Source of the DNA: Halotalea alkalilenta
GTDB taxonomy: Bacteria; Pseudomonadota; Gammaproteobacteria; Pseudomonadales; Halomonadaceae
Reading direction: 5' to 3'
DNA length: 64,000 nucleotides
Assembly (NCBI RefSeq): GCF_001648175.1
Contig: NZ_CP015243.1
Coordinates: forward strand, 3,348,001 to 3,412,000
The notes beneath the pieces are model-generated. The model was given only the letters and a program-made list of their open reading frames with translations, searched no databases and had not been told where the DNA came from. Below, one piece after another: positions 47,104 through 57,094 of the stretch; the stretch's first letter is position 1; each line of letters starts with the position of its first letter. Position numbers and translations under genes: made by a program.

Positions 47104-48399
47104 ATGCGTGTCACCAGGATCACCGAGCGGCTCTCGATCGCCGCTCAGCCGAATTCGACCGATATCATCCAATGGGCCGATCAAGGCTTCACCCTGCTGA
47201 TCAACGCTCGCCCAGATGACGAAGAGGCGAGCCAACCCGGCAACGCTTGCGAACGGCACACGGCCGAGCGCGCAGGGATGGCCTATGCGTTCATCCCGGT
47301 CACCGGAACCACGATCACCAAGGCGGACATCCGGGCCTTCCAAGCGGCGCTGTCCGAGGCCAGCGGGCCGGCGGTGGCGCACTGCAAGACCGGCACCCGG
47401 GCGCTGATGCTCTTCGTGCTCGGAGAAGCGCTCGATGGCCGGATGGAGGAGGACGAGGTGATCGACTTCGGCCAGCGACATGGCATCGACCTTACCGCCG
47501 TGCGGCGCTGGCTCGAGCGCGAACGCTCGAGCCGCCCGCGTGTCGAGGGCTTCTTCGACCCACGCACCTTTTCGATCCAGTACCTGGTGATCGACCCGGA
47601 TACGCGGGCGTGCGCGGTCATCGACCCGGTGCTCGACTTCGACGAGAAATCCGGTGCTACCTCGACCCGCAGCGCCGATGAGCTGCTCGAGTTCATCGCT
47701 CGTGAAGAGCTCAAGCTTCAGTGGATCCTCGATACCCATCCCCATGCCGATCACTTCTCCGCCGCCCACTACCTGCGCAGCCGCACCGGTGCGCCGACCG
47801 CGATCGGCGAGCGGGTAATCGAGGTACAGAAACTATGGAAGGAGATCTACCACTGGCCGGCGCTCGCTACCGACGGCTCGCAGTGGGACCGGCTGTTCGC
47901 CGATGGCGAGCGGTTCATGATCGGCAACCTGGAGGCCGAGGCGCTGTTCTCCCCCGGCCACACGCTTGCATCGATCACCTATCTGGTCGGTGACGCCGCC
48001 TTCGTCCACGACACCCTGTTCATGCCCGACAGCGGCAGCGCGCGGGCGGACTTTCCCGGCGGCGACGCACGCAGGCTGTGGCGATCGATCCAGCGCATTC
48101 TCGCCCTGCCCGACCAGACCCGGCTGTTCACCGGCCACGACTACCAGCCCGAGGGCCGCGCACCGCGCTGGGAAAGCAGCGTCGCCGAGCAAAAGCGTGT
48201 CAACGCCCATCTCGTCGGCATCGACGAACAGAGCTACGTGGCACTGCGCCAGGCGCGCGACCATACGCTACCAATGCCGAAGCTGATTCTTCACGCACTG
48301 CAGGTCAACATTCGCGGCGGGCGACTGCCGGAGCCTGAGACGAACGGCAAACGCTATCTCAAGATCCCCCTCGACGTGCTCGGCGGCGCGCCCTGGTAG
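47104..48399 (+). CDS. blh: Bifunctional sulfurtransferase/persulfide dioxygenase (Blh type)
   Basis: A 431-residue fusion. Residues 1-110 are a DUF442 phosphatase-like sulfurtransferase domain with catalytic C94 in HCKTGTR. From about residue 145 there is a metallo-beta-lactamase-fold persulfide dioxygenase with THPHADH, FSPGHT and FTGHDYQPEGR metal ligands. Such proteins oxidise sulfane sulfur to sulfite and detoxify sulfide. ATG 47104 is chosen by its GAGGT site and the conserved N-terminus MRVTRITERLSIAAQ. No bigR-like regulator or sulfide:quinone reductase gene is adjacent. Confidence 0.92.
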   Translation: MRVTRITERLSIAAQPNSTDIIQWADQGFTLLINARPDDEEASQPGNACERHTAERAGMAYAFIPVTGTTITKADIRAFQAALSEASGPAVAHCKTGTRALMLFVLGEALDGRMEEDEVIDFGQRHGIDLTAVRRWLERERSSRPRVEGFFDPRTFSIQYLVIDPDTRACAVIDPVLDFDEKSGATSTRSADELLEFIAREELKLQWILDTHPHADHFSAAHYLRSRTGAPTAIGERVIEVQKLWKEIYHWPALATDGSQWDRLFADGERFMIGNLEAEALFSPGHTLASITYLVGDAAFVHDTLFMPDSGSARADFPGGDARRLWRSIQRILALPDQTRLFTGHDYQPEGRAPRWESSVAEQKRVNAHLVGIDEQSYVALRQARDHTLPMPKLILHALQVNIRGGRLPEPETNGKRYLKIPLDVLGGAPW

Positions 48400-48408
48400 C
48401 CTCCCTCG

Positions 48409-48433
48409 GCGCTGGCGAGCGCTCGGCCAGCGC
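48409..48433 (+). terminator. Hairpin after blh
   Basis: GCGCTGGC (48409-48416) pairs with GCCAGCGC (48426-48433) around a 9-nt loop, starting 10 bp after the stop. No clear U-run, so weak. Confidence 0.45.
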
Positions 48434-48580
48434 ATACCTTATGAAGCCGGCTGCAGCCTTCGGAACATTGCCCTTGCACTGGACCGGTCTCCTTTGTCGA
48501 GGACTCAACGAGACTGTTGCGAATCAGAGTTGAACTCGCCCACTATTAGGGAAGGTCCACAAGGAAGACAGGCTGATTCC

Positions 48581-49316
48581 ATGCTCGTTACTCGCAGAAC
48601 ATCCCTGAAGGGTCTCGGGTTTGCCGGGCTGGCACTGGCGACGTCGCGCGTTTGGGCTATGCCGCAAAAGTGGGATGTGTCCGTAGACACCTTCCCCGCC
48701 AATGGCGAGCTTGATACGGCCCTGCAGGAAATCGCCGACCGATATGCTGATATCGCTGAAATCCAGCCGGTAGGGACGAGCCGGAACGGCCGCCGGATCA
48801 TGATGCTCAGCGTGGGCGAAGGTGAAAAGTCAGCTCTCGTCGTCGGCGGGCCTCATCCCAACGAGCCGGCGGGCGGTGCGACCGCCGTGCATCTCGCCCG
48901 GCAACTGGCCAAAGACGGAGAACTGCGCAAGCGGCTAGGCTATCGATGGCACTTCATCGGCTCGATCGATCCTGACGGGCTTGCGTTGAACGATGGCTGG
49001 CTTCGATCGCCACGTACGCTGGAAAATTATCTCAACTCTTTTTTCCGCCCCGCTTTTATCGATCAGCCTGAGTATACCTTCCCGCTCGAGACCGGTGATT
49101 ACAGCTTCAAGAATTCGACGCCTGAGAACCTTGCATGGCAGCGTGCGCTTGAGCTGACTCGCCCCGATTACCAGGTCTCGCTCCACGGAACTGACTACGG
49201 CGGCGTGTTCTATATCGTCAACCGTGACATTCCCGCGCTCAATGACAAGCTGGTCGCCTATCCTGAGCAGGTGGGGCTGACACTGAACGCCCATGGTGAA
49301 CCGCTGGCTGAAATTG
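48581..49316 (+). pseudogene. M14-type zinc carboxypeptidase-like gene, 3' part lost at IS copy 1
   Basis: The remaining 245 codons start MLVTRRTSLKGLGFAGLALA, a twin-arginine export signal. An M14-like domain follows with zinc ligands in GPHPNEPAGG (HxxE) and a later His in VSLHGTDYGG. The catalytic C-terminal Glu region is missing: the frame enters the IS left end and stops at 49336. The base composition is less GC-rich than the core genes. Because IS copy 1 has no matching target duplication, the lost 3' end was probably removed by a deletion rather than displaced downstream. Confidence 0.8.
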
Positions 49317-49384
49317 CGACGTCCCCCCGCAATTGAGTAGCAGGCAGCTTTGGAGTCCAATCCCGAACGAGAAGGAGATTGGAC

Positions 49385-49648
49385 GTGAAGAAGCGTTTCA
49401 GCGAAGAACAGATCATCGGCTTCCTGCGTGAGGCCGAGGCCGGCCTGCCGGTCAAGGAGCTGTGCCGCCGGCATGGCTTCAGCGAGGCGTCGTACTACCT
49501 GTGGCGCAGCAAGTTCGGCGGGATGAATGTTTCCGAAGCCAAGCGGCTCAAGGAGCTCGAAGTCGAGAATGCGCGTCTGAAGAAGCTGCTGGCCGAGCAA
49601 GTCCTCGAGAACGAGGTGATCAAGGACGTACTGCGAAAAAAATGGTGA
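49385..49648 (+). CDS. IS3-family OrfA, copy 1
   Basis: An 87-residue helix-turn-helix and leucine-zipper protein ([20 protein letters not shown], then [17 protein letters not shown]) that binds the IS ends. GTG start at 49385 follows AAGGAG by seven bases. Near its end the run of seven A (49636-49642) allows a -1 frameshift into orfB to make the OrfAB transposase. Confidence 0.9.
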   Translation: MKKRFSEEQIIGFLREAEAGLPVKELCRRHGFSEASYYLWRSKFGGMNVSEAKRLKELEVENARLKKLLAEQVLENEVIKDVLRKKW

Positions 49649-50475
49649 GCGCACCGGCCTGTCGTGAGCAGGTGCGCTACATGGTCGGAAAAGGACTCAG
49701 CGAGCGGCGCGCTTTGCGCGTGGTGGGCATGAGCGCCAGCGCACTGCGTTACACACCTCGTCCGGATCGCAATGTCGAACTGCGGGCGCAGATCCAGGCA
49801 TTGGCGCATCGGCACAAGCGCTACGGCGTGGGCATGATCTATCTCAAGCTGCGGCAAGGCGGCCATGCCGTGAATTACAAACGCGTGGAGCGGCTGTATC
49901 AGCACGCGAAGCTGCAGGTGCGGAGACGCAAGCGCAAGAAGGTGCCGGTGGGCGAGCGGCAACCGCTGATCCGTCCGGTTGCGGCCAATGAAGTGTGGTC
50001 GATGGACTTCATCTTCGACCGCACGGCCGACGGCCGCGTCATCAAGTGCCTGGTGATCGTGGACGACGCGAGCCACGAAGCTGTGGCGATCGAAGTCGAA
50101 CGCGCGATTTCCGGGCACGGGGTCAGTCGTGTGCTCGACCGCCTGGCGCTAAGCCGTGGCCTGCCGAAGGTGGTCCGAACGGACAACGGCAAGGAGTTCT
50201 GCGGCAAGGCGATGGTGGCCTGGGCGCACGAGCGGGGCGTGATGCTGCGCTTGATCCAGCCGGGCAAGCCGAATCAAAACGCTTACGTCGAGTCCTTCAA
50301 CGGGCGCCTGCGCGACGAATGCCTCAACGAACACTGGTTCCCGACGCTGCTGCATGCCCGAAGCGAGATCGAGCGCTGGCGGCGGGAATACAACGAGGAA
50401 CGACCAAAGAAATCACTCGGCGGGCTGACGCCCGCCGCCCACGCAAAACAACTGGCAGAAGCTCAGCTACAGTAA
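49642..50475 (+). CDS. IS3-family OrfB transposase, copy 1
   Basis: A 277-residue rve-type integrase domain with the DDE triad visible: D in WSMDFIFD, D in [10 protein letters not shown] and E in [15 protein letters not shown]. Expressed either from ATG 49642 or as an OrfAB fusion through -1 slippage on the A7 run. Compared with copies 2 and 3 it has Cys, Val, Ala and Gly at positions where they have Arg, Ala, Thr and Ser. Confidence 0.92.
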   Translation: MVSAPACREQVRYMVGKGLSERRALRVVGMSASALRYTPRPDRNVELRAQIQALAHRHKRYGVGMIYLKLRQGGHAVNYKRVERLYQHAKLQVRRRKRKKVPVGERQPLIRPVAANEVWSMDFIFDRTADGRVIKCLVIVDDASHEAVAIEVERAISGHGVSRVLDRLALSRGLPKVVRTDNGKEFCGKAMVAWAHERGVMLRLIQPGKPNQNAYVESFNGRLRDECLNEHWFPTLLHARSEIERWRREYNEERPKKSLGGLTPAAHAKQLAEAQLQ

Positions 50476-50520
50476 CCCCGGGCTCCAAATGGTCCCGCTA
50501 CTGAAAGCGGGGGGACGTCG

Positions 50521-50531
50521 GGGGGACGTCG
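50521..50531 (+). repeat. Residual IS right end abutting copy 1
   Basis: GGGGGACGTCG repeats the last 11 bases of the IS directly after its true right end. This suggests insertion of one copy into the terminal G-run of another, followed by loss of the rest, and marks a rearranged junction. Confidence 0.7.
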
Positions 50532-50648
50532 GGATGGCCATAGACTGTAGCGTCCGCAGGCAGGTCCAGCCGTTCTTGGGCTGCCGCCGCGCAAAGCGGT
50601 GCACTCACCTCCGCATGAGGCGCCAACGCGTCGAACGTATACAAAAGG

Positions 50649-52880
50649 CTAGAGCTTATCGTCCTCGTTGACCACTTCAAGGAAGCCACGGATGCGTTGG
50701 CCCCTATGTGTCGCGTCTTCCCGAGGCGGTGGGCCACCCTTTAATACCGCTCGCGAGAGAAGCTGGTTCTGAGCGATGCACGACGTCTCCGGAATCATGA
50801 TGCAGTCTGGGCAAGCACCGCCGGCAGTGTCGCAGAGGCGACCAGAGTTGCAGCGGTGCGTTGATGATTCCAAGAGCCGGGCCAGGAACCGGTGGTTTTC
50901 ATTTCGCCAGAGCGCCGAAAGGTTGCCCAGGTCCATCGTTGTTCCGTTGCGATATACGACAAAGGCCAGGTCCAACGGGAAGATGTACTCGCCCATTGAG
51001 CCCAAGTCGAGACCGGACAGCTCAGCGATGTTCTTCATGAGCACGTGCGCGTACGTATGCAGCAGGGTGTAGACATAGCGGTAGGTGGCTGCGTCCCCTT
51101 CCTTTAGCAGCGAGAAGTAGCGCCCAAACGGTTGAGCCACCTCAAGCAGACGGCCGCCGAGCTTGACGGCGCTGTCCAGGTTCCAGTCCGGCAGATCGCC
51201 CACTCCGACAACTTGCAGCCAAGCGTACACGGCCTCCGGGTCCAGCCTGACGTAGACCGCCTCGTTGGCCTGCGTGACTACGTAGACGGGTCGCTTGCTG
51301 TTGCGCAGGGAATCGAACAGGCGTAGACGAACTGGGACATTCTGGCCGCGCTTCTCTAAGATGGGCGTCGCCGAGACCCGCGTGTAGCCGTGCGTGAAGC
51401 GACAAAGGTCAAACTCCCGAATCAGACCGAGGTCTGCGAAACCGAGCTTCTTCATAAGCCGTGTCGTTTCAGCCTCCTGCGCGGCCTTGACCGGCAGGTC
51501 TTTGGGTGCAAGGTCGTTGTCTAGGTGGTTGAACCTAACGAACCTCGCCCGACCTCCGTCAGGTGGCGCTGAGAGCTTTCCTCGATTCAGGGCCTCATGC
51601 TCCACAGCCAAGACGAAGGGGTCGAATCGACTCGTGTATTCGCTACGAAGCGCCATCTGGGCTGTAATGGCGGGAGGGAGCTCAACCCGCGGGCGTACAA
51701 GAGGCGGGTCACTTGTAGTCCAGCGCGTGACCAGCTTCTTCAGCTCGCCGTCCACCAACGCCAGCGCGTCCGCGTCATCCATGCCCTTCGCGAGGTCGCG
51801 CATCTTCGACAGGTTCTCGTAGGTCTCCCATTCACTTACCTTTCCGACAACTTGAAGCGAGTGCTTCATCTCCTCAGAAGTTAGTTCGCCGCTCGTGAAC
51901 CGGAACTGGATGCCGATGAAATCAGCAAGTTCAAGCTGTCGATGCGGTTCTAGCAAAGTAAGCAGCTGATGCTCGGACTCTGGGAACAAGACGAACTGGT
52001 CGGCCTGCGCGTAATACGCCGAAGACGCCCGATACGAGATGGGCTCCATCCGTCGCTCCCCGACTCGCTTGTCCATGCCAGGGCGATCCCTGAATACGCT
52101 TGTCGTGAACGGGTCGTTCTGTCGCCACTCGTCGGACCCTTTGTGGCCACAGGTCGGGTTGGCGCAGTAGAAGTGCCACTTACCAATTCGTGGTGAGTCC
52201 GTGTTCAGCTTGAAGGACTTGCCACCGCAAACGGTGCACTCTTCGCCATGCAGGCGTGCGGCTCCTGTTCGAGAGTTCCACTCCCACCGTCCCGGAGTGA
52301 CCGGCATCCACTCGCCGGACCAATGAACAAACACGACGTCAACCTGGCGCCACTGACACGGTCCCTTGGCCTCTGGTGCTGTGCACTTGGTCTTTCTCAT
52401 GCCCTGAAAATTCTGCGAAAGGTCGTGGGCAGAATCAAACCTTCGGAACAGCCGGCACCTGTTGCAAACGAACGTAAGCGGCGCCGGCGCGTAACCCATC
52501 CTTAATGGACTCAGGAAGGAGATGCGGTCACCGGCCAGGGGCACCACGGAGGCGCCCTTCAGGAGGGCCTCGTCAAGACACTGTTCGGGGTCAATGAGCC
52601 GAGTGGTGGAGCCGACTGAGTAGGCGCGCGAGAACCAGGTCTGCCAGATTTCCTGCAGGCGCAGAATGATTTGCGCCTTCGTTGGTGCGGAGATGGGGGC
52701 GTCGTCAACCGATGTCGATAGGTCTGGGATGGAGATACAGGCACCCAGGCCGCCTTCAAAGGTGAAGAACGCACCTGGCGCGTAGGCCGACCCAAGTTGG
52801 CCGCGAGACCGCGTCATTGTTGGCGCGCTTAATGTCTTTTCGTCCTCGTCCGAGCCGAGAAATGCTCCTGTTTGTGCCAC
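50649..52880 (-). CDS. drmB: DrmB-like DUF1998 protein of a DISARM-type system
   Basis: A 743-residue protein with cysteine clusters typical of DrmB: CNRCRLFRRF near residue 135, CTVCGGKSF with CANPTCGHKG, and a C-terminal DUF1998 four-Cys site (HRCNSGRLCDTAGGACPDC). DrmB works with the DrmA helicase in DISARM phage defence. GTG 52880 is preferred: it follows the helicase stop by one base and has GGAG six bases upstream; a GTG at 52913 would overlap the helicase gene. Intact itself. The gene expected next, drmC, is absent; IS copy 1 begins about 130 bp further on. Confidence 0.8.
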   Translation of the reverse strand: MAQTGAFLGSDEDEKTLSAPTMTRSRGQLGSAYAPGAFFTFEGGLGACISIPDLSTSVDDAPISAPTKAQIILRLQEIWQTWFSRAYSVGSTTRLIDPEQCLDEALLKGASVVPLAGDRISFLSPLRMGYAPAPLTFVCNRCRLFRRFDSAHDLSQNFQGMRKTKCTAPEAKGPCQWRQVDVVFVHWSGEWMPVTPGRWEWNSRTGAARLHGEECTVCGGKSFKLNTDSPRIGKWHFYCANPTCGHKGSDEWRQNDPFTTSVFRDRPGMDKRVGERRMEPISYRASSAYYAQADQFVLFPESEHQLLTLLEPHRQLELADFIGIQFRFTSGELTSEEMKHSLQVVGKVSEWETYENLSKMRDLAKGMDDADALALVDGELKKLVTRWTTSDPPLVRPRVELPPAITAQMALRSEYTSRFDPFVLAVEHEALNRGKLSAPPDGGRARFVRFNHLDNDLAPKDLPVKAAQEAETTRLMKKLGFADLGLIREFDLCRFTHGYTRVSATPILEKRGQNVPVRLRLFDSLRNSKRPVYVVTQANEAVYVRLDPEAVYAWLQVVGVGDLPDWNLDSAVKLGGRLLEVAQPFGRYFSLLKEGDAATYRYVYTLLHTYAHVLMKNIAELSGLDLGSMGEYIFPLDLAFVVYRNGTTMDLGNLSALWRNENHRFLARLLESSTHRCNSGRLCDTAGGACPDCIMIPETSCIAQNQLLSRAVLKGGPPPREDATHRGQRIRGFLEVVNEDDKL

Positions 52881-52881
52881 G

Positions 52882-55800
52882 TCAATCTCCAGTCTGAGTG
52901 TTGTCTGCGCCACCGCTGTCAGCCACGCCGTTTCGCACCATGTCCATCACCAACTGAACCTCGGGGAGAGTCTGCCGATGCCCGGTTGCATCCCGTAGCG
53001 ATGCTTGAATGACACCGCCTTGGTCAACATCCCGAAGCGATGTCATGGGTTTGAGCATCGGGTCCGTCTGCCCCTTGAAAAAGCCATCCATGGTGCCGCT
53101 GCCCCAAACCGGGCTGCTCCAAGTATCAACAATCAGGTTACGCGTGCGCTGGTCAATGCGGCGCCGATAGTGTTCTTCTCCCTCTGGCGAGAAGCCGTCT
53201 CGTAGCCCCACCGCCAGTTCGACGAACTTGTCGATTTCATCCAGGAATGCGTCGCCTCGAGCCTTGAACTCGGCGCGGACATTGGGGATGAAACTGAAGT
53301 CAGGCGTCTTGCTCTTCTCGTCCTCAGGCAAGCGCAACAGCTCCCGGCTCGGAATAACCCCCAACAAGTAGGCCTGGAATAGGCTGGGGAACACGCGCTC
53401 GATGGCCTTCTCGGCCCATCGGTCGATGGCCGCCGGCTGGACCATGCGCTCAAGGAAGCGGTGGAAGATGTCGTAGACGTGGACGATATGTCGGTCACGC
53501 CGGCGCTGCGGCGTTGGCACAAGCACTACAAAGCCGATGTGAGTCCGCCCGACCCGCGAAGAAGCTTGGATGTATTCAGCAATGTCCGAGGGCATACCCG
53601 CAAAGAACATCGAGTTGAACTCATCAACGTCGACGCCGTGAGAGATGGCAGATGTCGCGATGACAGACCGCATCTGCTCTCGGATGGGTGGAAGGGTCTC
53701 GCCAGGGTTCACGCGCCTTTGTGCGGTATCGACGACGCCCTGAATCTCGCCTTGTTCGACCGAGCCCGTAATAAGGCGCGTGTCGATGCCCTCCAAAGGA
53801 ATGCCTTCATTCAGATGCCGCTTGCGCGTCTCCTCGGCCTCTGCGGCCATGATTTGGTCGCCACCCTTCTTGTTAGTCACGTAGGTCAACGCAATGCGGT
53901 GCAGGTCAACCAGTGTTGCCAATTCTGAAGCGCTGGCAATGCTGAGGGCCTGCTGGTGTAAGGCTTGGAGAGGGCCGGCCGAGATGTGACCAATCAGCTC
54001 GTCCCTTGCCTCGTGCAGCCCTGAGTCCCCGCCTGCGGTCAGGAGGTCGAACAGGCGTGTGACAGTGAGGTGGAAGCCGGACAAGACCGAGACGCTTGTC
54101 GACGTGTGTGGCTTCCCGTTGGTCATGAACGCCGTGTAGACGCGCGCTTGACGACTTGCAATCTCAACATCTGGATTTGCGCGCCGCTCCGTATCCTCCG
54201 GCGCAGCTTCAGAAGGCTTCGCGTAGAACGACTCGTAGATGGATGGACCAGGCTCAGGGAACTGGGTCGCCGGAATGGACCGCTGGTACAGGTGTTCAAG
54301 CTGCCGTTCCGGGTCGGAGACTGTCGCGGAAGCCGCAATCACCTTCGCCCGTCGGCGCTTGCCTTGCGTGTCCACTGCCACAAGACCCGTCAATGGCCTG
54401 GCAAGGTGAGCGAATATGGCGTCCAGCGTCGACTCAAACAGGCCTGCGAACGTCCCCAGCGACTCATCGAGCAGGTGGGCCTCGTCCTGGATAATGAGGC
54501 TGGGAAACGGGTCGTGAAAGAGCTTTTGACCACCCTTGTAAGCGGGATAGACGCCGGCCATGCCCTTCGCGGTGGGGCCCGCTGCGAGTTCCTTGTTCTC
54601 TGGGATGTAGAGGCGCCCCGACGCTGGGCTGTACCAAGGGGCAGCCCCGAACATGCCGTAGATGCGGCGAATGGTTCGGCCCGAGTGTCCGATGAGTGCC
54701 AGCTTGTCGACGGTGCCCAGAAGCACTGACGGTGCTAGGTCGTAGATGTCCTCGTCAACAATATAGAAAGGCAAAGGCCTCCATGTGTCGCTATTCGAGT
54801 CGCACTTGATGTCCGTGCAGACGTGGCCCAGCGTCTGGTCGCCGTGCTCTGAGAAGAGCCGCAGCGCAGTCTCGCTGCCGCAGAAGGGGCACTTGGGCAA
54901 CTTCCTCCATGCCCGCATCGCTGCGGAGTACTTTGAGTCGTTCGACCTGAGTGCTTCCTCGTTGGCAGGCGTTGGCGGCGCAGCACTTGCCAGTGGAATG
55001 CTCTTGACGCCCTTTGTGCTGTGCCGGTTCGGCGAGCCTCCGCTGCCGACCCAGAAGCCAATGGAGAGCGGCTCTCCGCCGTAGCCGCGACTTCGCCGCA
55101 CACGCTCGCCGTGTGCGAGGACGCGGGCGCAGCGTTGAGCCTGCTGAATGGTGAGCAGACGAAGTGGGTATCGAATCAACGAGGTCACGCCTCGATGCTT
55201 GCCACGCAACCGGTCAAGCATGAGATTGAACAGGAGCAAGCCGAAGAAGGCCTCGGACTTGCCCCCACCGGTTGCGAAGTACAGCAGTGTGACGGCGTCG
55301 TCGCGTTTCTCGTCGAAGAGGTGAGCGAACTCCGGTATACGTGAGGCCAAGGCTGGAATATTCGCAATGACGAACGCCAGTTGGAACAGGCGCCACTCGT
55401 TGTCATCACGTTTGAACCGAGCCTTCATGAAGTCGGCCATGGCTTCGTTCATCGCTAGCCAGGCTTCAAAGACAACAGCCTTCTTGTCCGTCTGGGCTCC
55501 GCGGGCCTTCCATGCTGTTTTGGACTCCTGCAGGCACTTAATACCGGCGTCGACCGAGTTCAGCTCCGACCGCCACTTCAAGAGGTCGGCCTTGAAGGCA
55601 TCGGCCTCGCGGGCTGCTCCGGCAGTGTCAGATAGGTCCAGGCCCTCGGCTGTCTTGACCTGTGACGGGAGCTCCTTCAGCCACGTGTCCATCGCAGGAA
55701 CCAGCGGCGCCAAGCCGTCCAGTCCGCTGGGTGCGGCCAGCGCTCGGACAAGACGTTGCACACCGTTGGCGCTCGTGGGCACGATTCGAGGCTGGATGTA

Positions 55801-55886
55801 TCTGGGCGTCCACGTAGTTTGCAGGATCAGCGCGCCTACCCTGGACTGTACGCGCTCGACGCCACAATTGTGGCCCATAGCTGGGT
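52882..55886 (-). pseudogene. drmA: DrmA-like helicase, C-terminal part (split by IS copy 2)
   Basis: About 1000 codons of a superfamily 2 helicase: Walker A ATGGGKS, a cysteine pair set CPFC...C....C, DEAH in IIQDEAHLLDE, motif III SAT in ASATVS and motif VI QASSRVGRTHIG. Joined to 57095-58301 with one copy of the 4-bp duplication, the reading frame is continuous for 1403 codons, placing Walker A at about 607-613 and DEAH at 870-873. An internal ATG at 55878 could start a truncated protein that retains both helicase domains. Confidence 0.82.
55883..55886. repeat. Target-site duplication of IS copy 2 (left)
   Basis: GGGT directly precedes the IS end and recurs at 57091-57094 after the other end, a clean 4-bp duplication. 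Confidence 0.92.
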
Positions 55887-55931
55887 CGACGTCCCCCCGC
55901 TTTCAGTAGCGGGACCATTTAGAGCCCGGGG

Positions 55932-56765
55932 TTACTGTAGCTGAGCTTCTGCCAGTTGTTTTGCGTGGGCGGCGGGCGTCAGCCCGCCGAGTGATTTCTT
56001 TGGTCGTTCCTCGTTGTATTCCCGCCGCCAGCGCTCGATCTCGCTTCGGGCATGCAGCAGCGTCGGGAACCAGTGTTCGTTGAGGCATTCGTCGCGCAGG
56101 CGCCCGTTGAAGGACTCGACGTAAGCGTTTTGATTCGGCTTGCCCGGCTGGATCAAGCGCAGCATCACGCCCCGCTCGTGCGCCCAGGCCACCATCGCCT
56201 TGCCGCAGAACTCCTTGCCGTTGTCCGTTCGGACCACCTTCGGCAGGCCACGGCTTAGCGCCAGGCGGTCGAGCACACGACTGACCCCGTGCCCGGAAAT
56301 CGCGCGTTCGACTTCGATCGCCACAGCTTCGTGGCTCGCGTCGTCCACGATCACCAGGCACTTGATGACGCGGCCGTCGGCCGTGCGGTCGAAGATGAAG
56401 TCCATCGACCACACTTCATTGGCCGCAACCGGACGGATCAGCGGTTGCCGCTCGCTCACCGGCACCTTCTTGCGCTTGCGTCTCCGCACCTGCAGCTTCG
56501 CGTGCTGATACAGCCGCTCCACGCGTTTGTAATTCACGGTATGGCCGCCTTGCCGCAGCTTGAGATAGATCATGCCCACGCCGTAGCGCTTGTGCCGATG
56601 CGCCAATGCCTGGATCTGCGCCCGCAGTTCGACATTGCGATCCGGACGAGGTGTGTAACGCAGTGCGCTGGCGCTCATGCCCACCGCGCGCAAAGCGCGC
56701 CGCTCGCTGAGTCCTTTTCCGACCATGTAGCGCACCTGCTCACGACGGGCCGGTGCGCTCACCAT
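55932..56765 (-). CDS. IS3-family OrfB transposase, copy 2
   Basis: 277 residues, apparently identical to copy 3 OrfB, with an intact DDE triad ([30 protein letters not shown]). Start ATG 56765 overlaps the A7 slippery run used for the OrfAB frameshift. Confidence 0.92.
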   Translation of the reverse strand: MVSAPARREQVRYMVGKGLSERRALRAVGMSASALRYTPRPDRNVELRAQIQALAHRHKRYGVGMIYLKLRQGGHTVNYKRVERLYQHAKLQVRRRKRKKVPVSERQPLIRPVAANEVWSMDFIFDRTADGRVIKCLVIVDDASHEAVAIEVERAISGHGVSRVLDRLALSRGLPKVVRTDNGKEFCGKAMVAWAHERGVMLRLIQPGKPNQNAYVESFNGRLRDECLNEHWFPTLLHARSEIERWRREYNEERPKKSLGGLTPAAHAKQLAEAQLQ

Positions 56766-57022
56766 TTTTTTCGCAGTACGTCCTTGATCACCTCGTTCTC
56801 GAGGACTTGCTCGGCCAGCAGCTTCTTCAGACGCGCATTCTCGACTTCGAGTTCCTTGAGCCGCTTGGCTTCGGAAACATTCATCCCGCCGAACTTGCTG
56901 CGCCACAGGTAGTACGACGCCTCGCTGAAGCCATGCCGGCGGCACAGCTCCTTGACCGGCAGGCCGGCCTCGGCCTCACGCAGGAAGCCGATGATCTGTT
57001 CTTCGCTGAAACGCTTCTTCAC
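56759..57022 (-). CDS. IS3-family OrfA, copy 2
   Basis: 87 residues, the same protein as in copies 1 and 3; GTG start at 57022 with AAGGAG upstream. Intact, so the element looks able to transpose. Confidence 0.9.
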   Translation of the reverse strand: MKKRFSEEQIIGFLREAEAGLPVKELCRRHGFSEASYYLWRSKFGGMNVSEAKRLKELEVENARLKKLLAEQVLENEVIKDVLRKKW

Positions 57023-57090
57023 GTCCAATCTCCTTCTCGTTCGGGATTGGACTCCAAAGCTGCCTGCTACTCAAGTGCGGGGGGACGTCG

Positions 57091-57094
57091 GGGT
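57091..57094. repeat. Target-site duplication of IS copy 2 (right)
   Basis: GGGT, matching 55883-55886. Confidence 0.92.

Larger units (their letters stand above)
49317..50520 (+). mobile_element. IS3-family element, copy 1 (1204 bp)
   Basis: The ends are CGACGTCCCCCCGC (left) and GCGGGGGGACGTCG (right), continuing as imperfect inverted repeats. It carries orfA and orfB with an A7 slippery run. The four-base target duplications of copies 2 and 3 and the OrfA/OrfB type suggest the IS407 group. Copy 1 differs from copies 2 and 3 at about seven positions, four of them changing OrfB residues. Flanks are ATTG on the left and GGGG on the right, so there is no target duplication. Confidence 0.92.
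55887..57090 (-). mobile_element. IS3-family element, copy 2 (1204 bp), inserted in the DrmA-like gene
   Basis: Same length and ends as copies 1 and 3, in the minus orientation and apparently identical to copy 3. It is flanked by the GGGT target duplication. It lies in the same orientation as the operon it interrupts. Confidence 0.95.

Noticed and set aside
48581..49336. M14-like gene as a complete 251-residue protein
   Set aside because: Its last residues come from the IS end and the C-terminal catalytic region of M14 peptidases is missing.
56976..57094. C-terminal 40 residues of the apparent 441-residue DrmA N-terminal protein
   Set aside because: These residues are translated from the IS end; the same peptide tail appears where other frames enter the same IS end.
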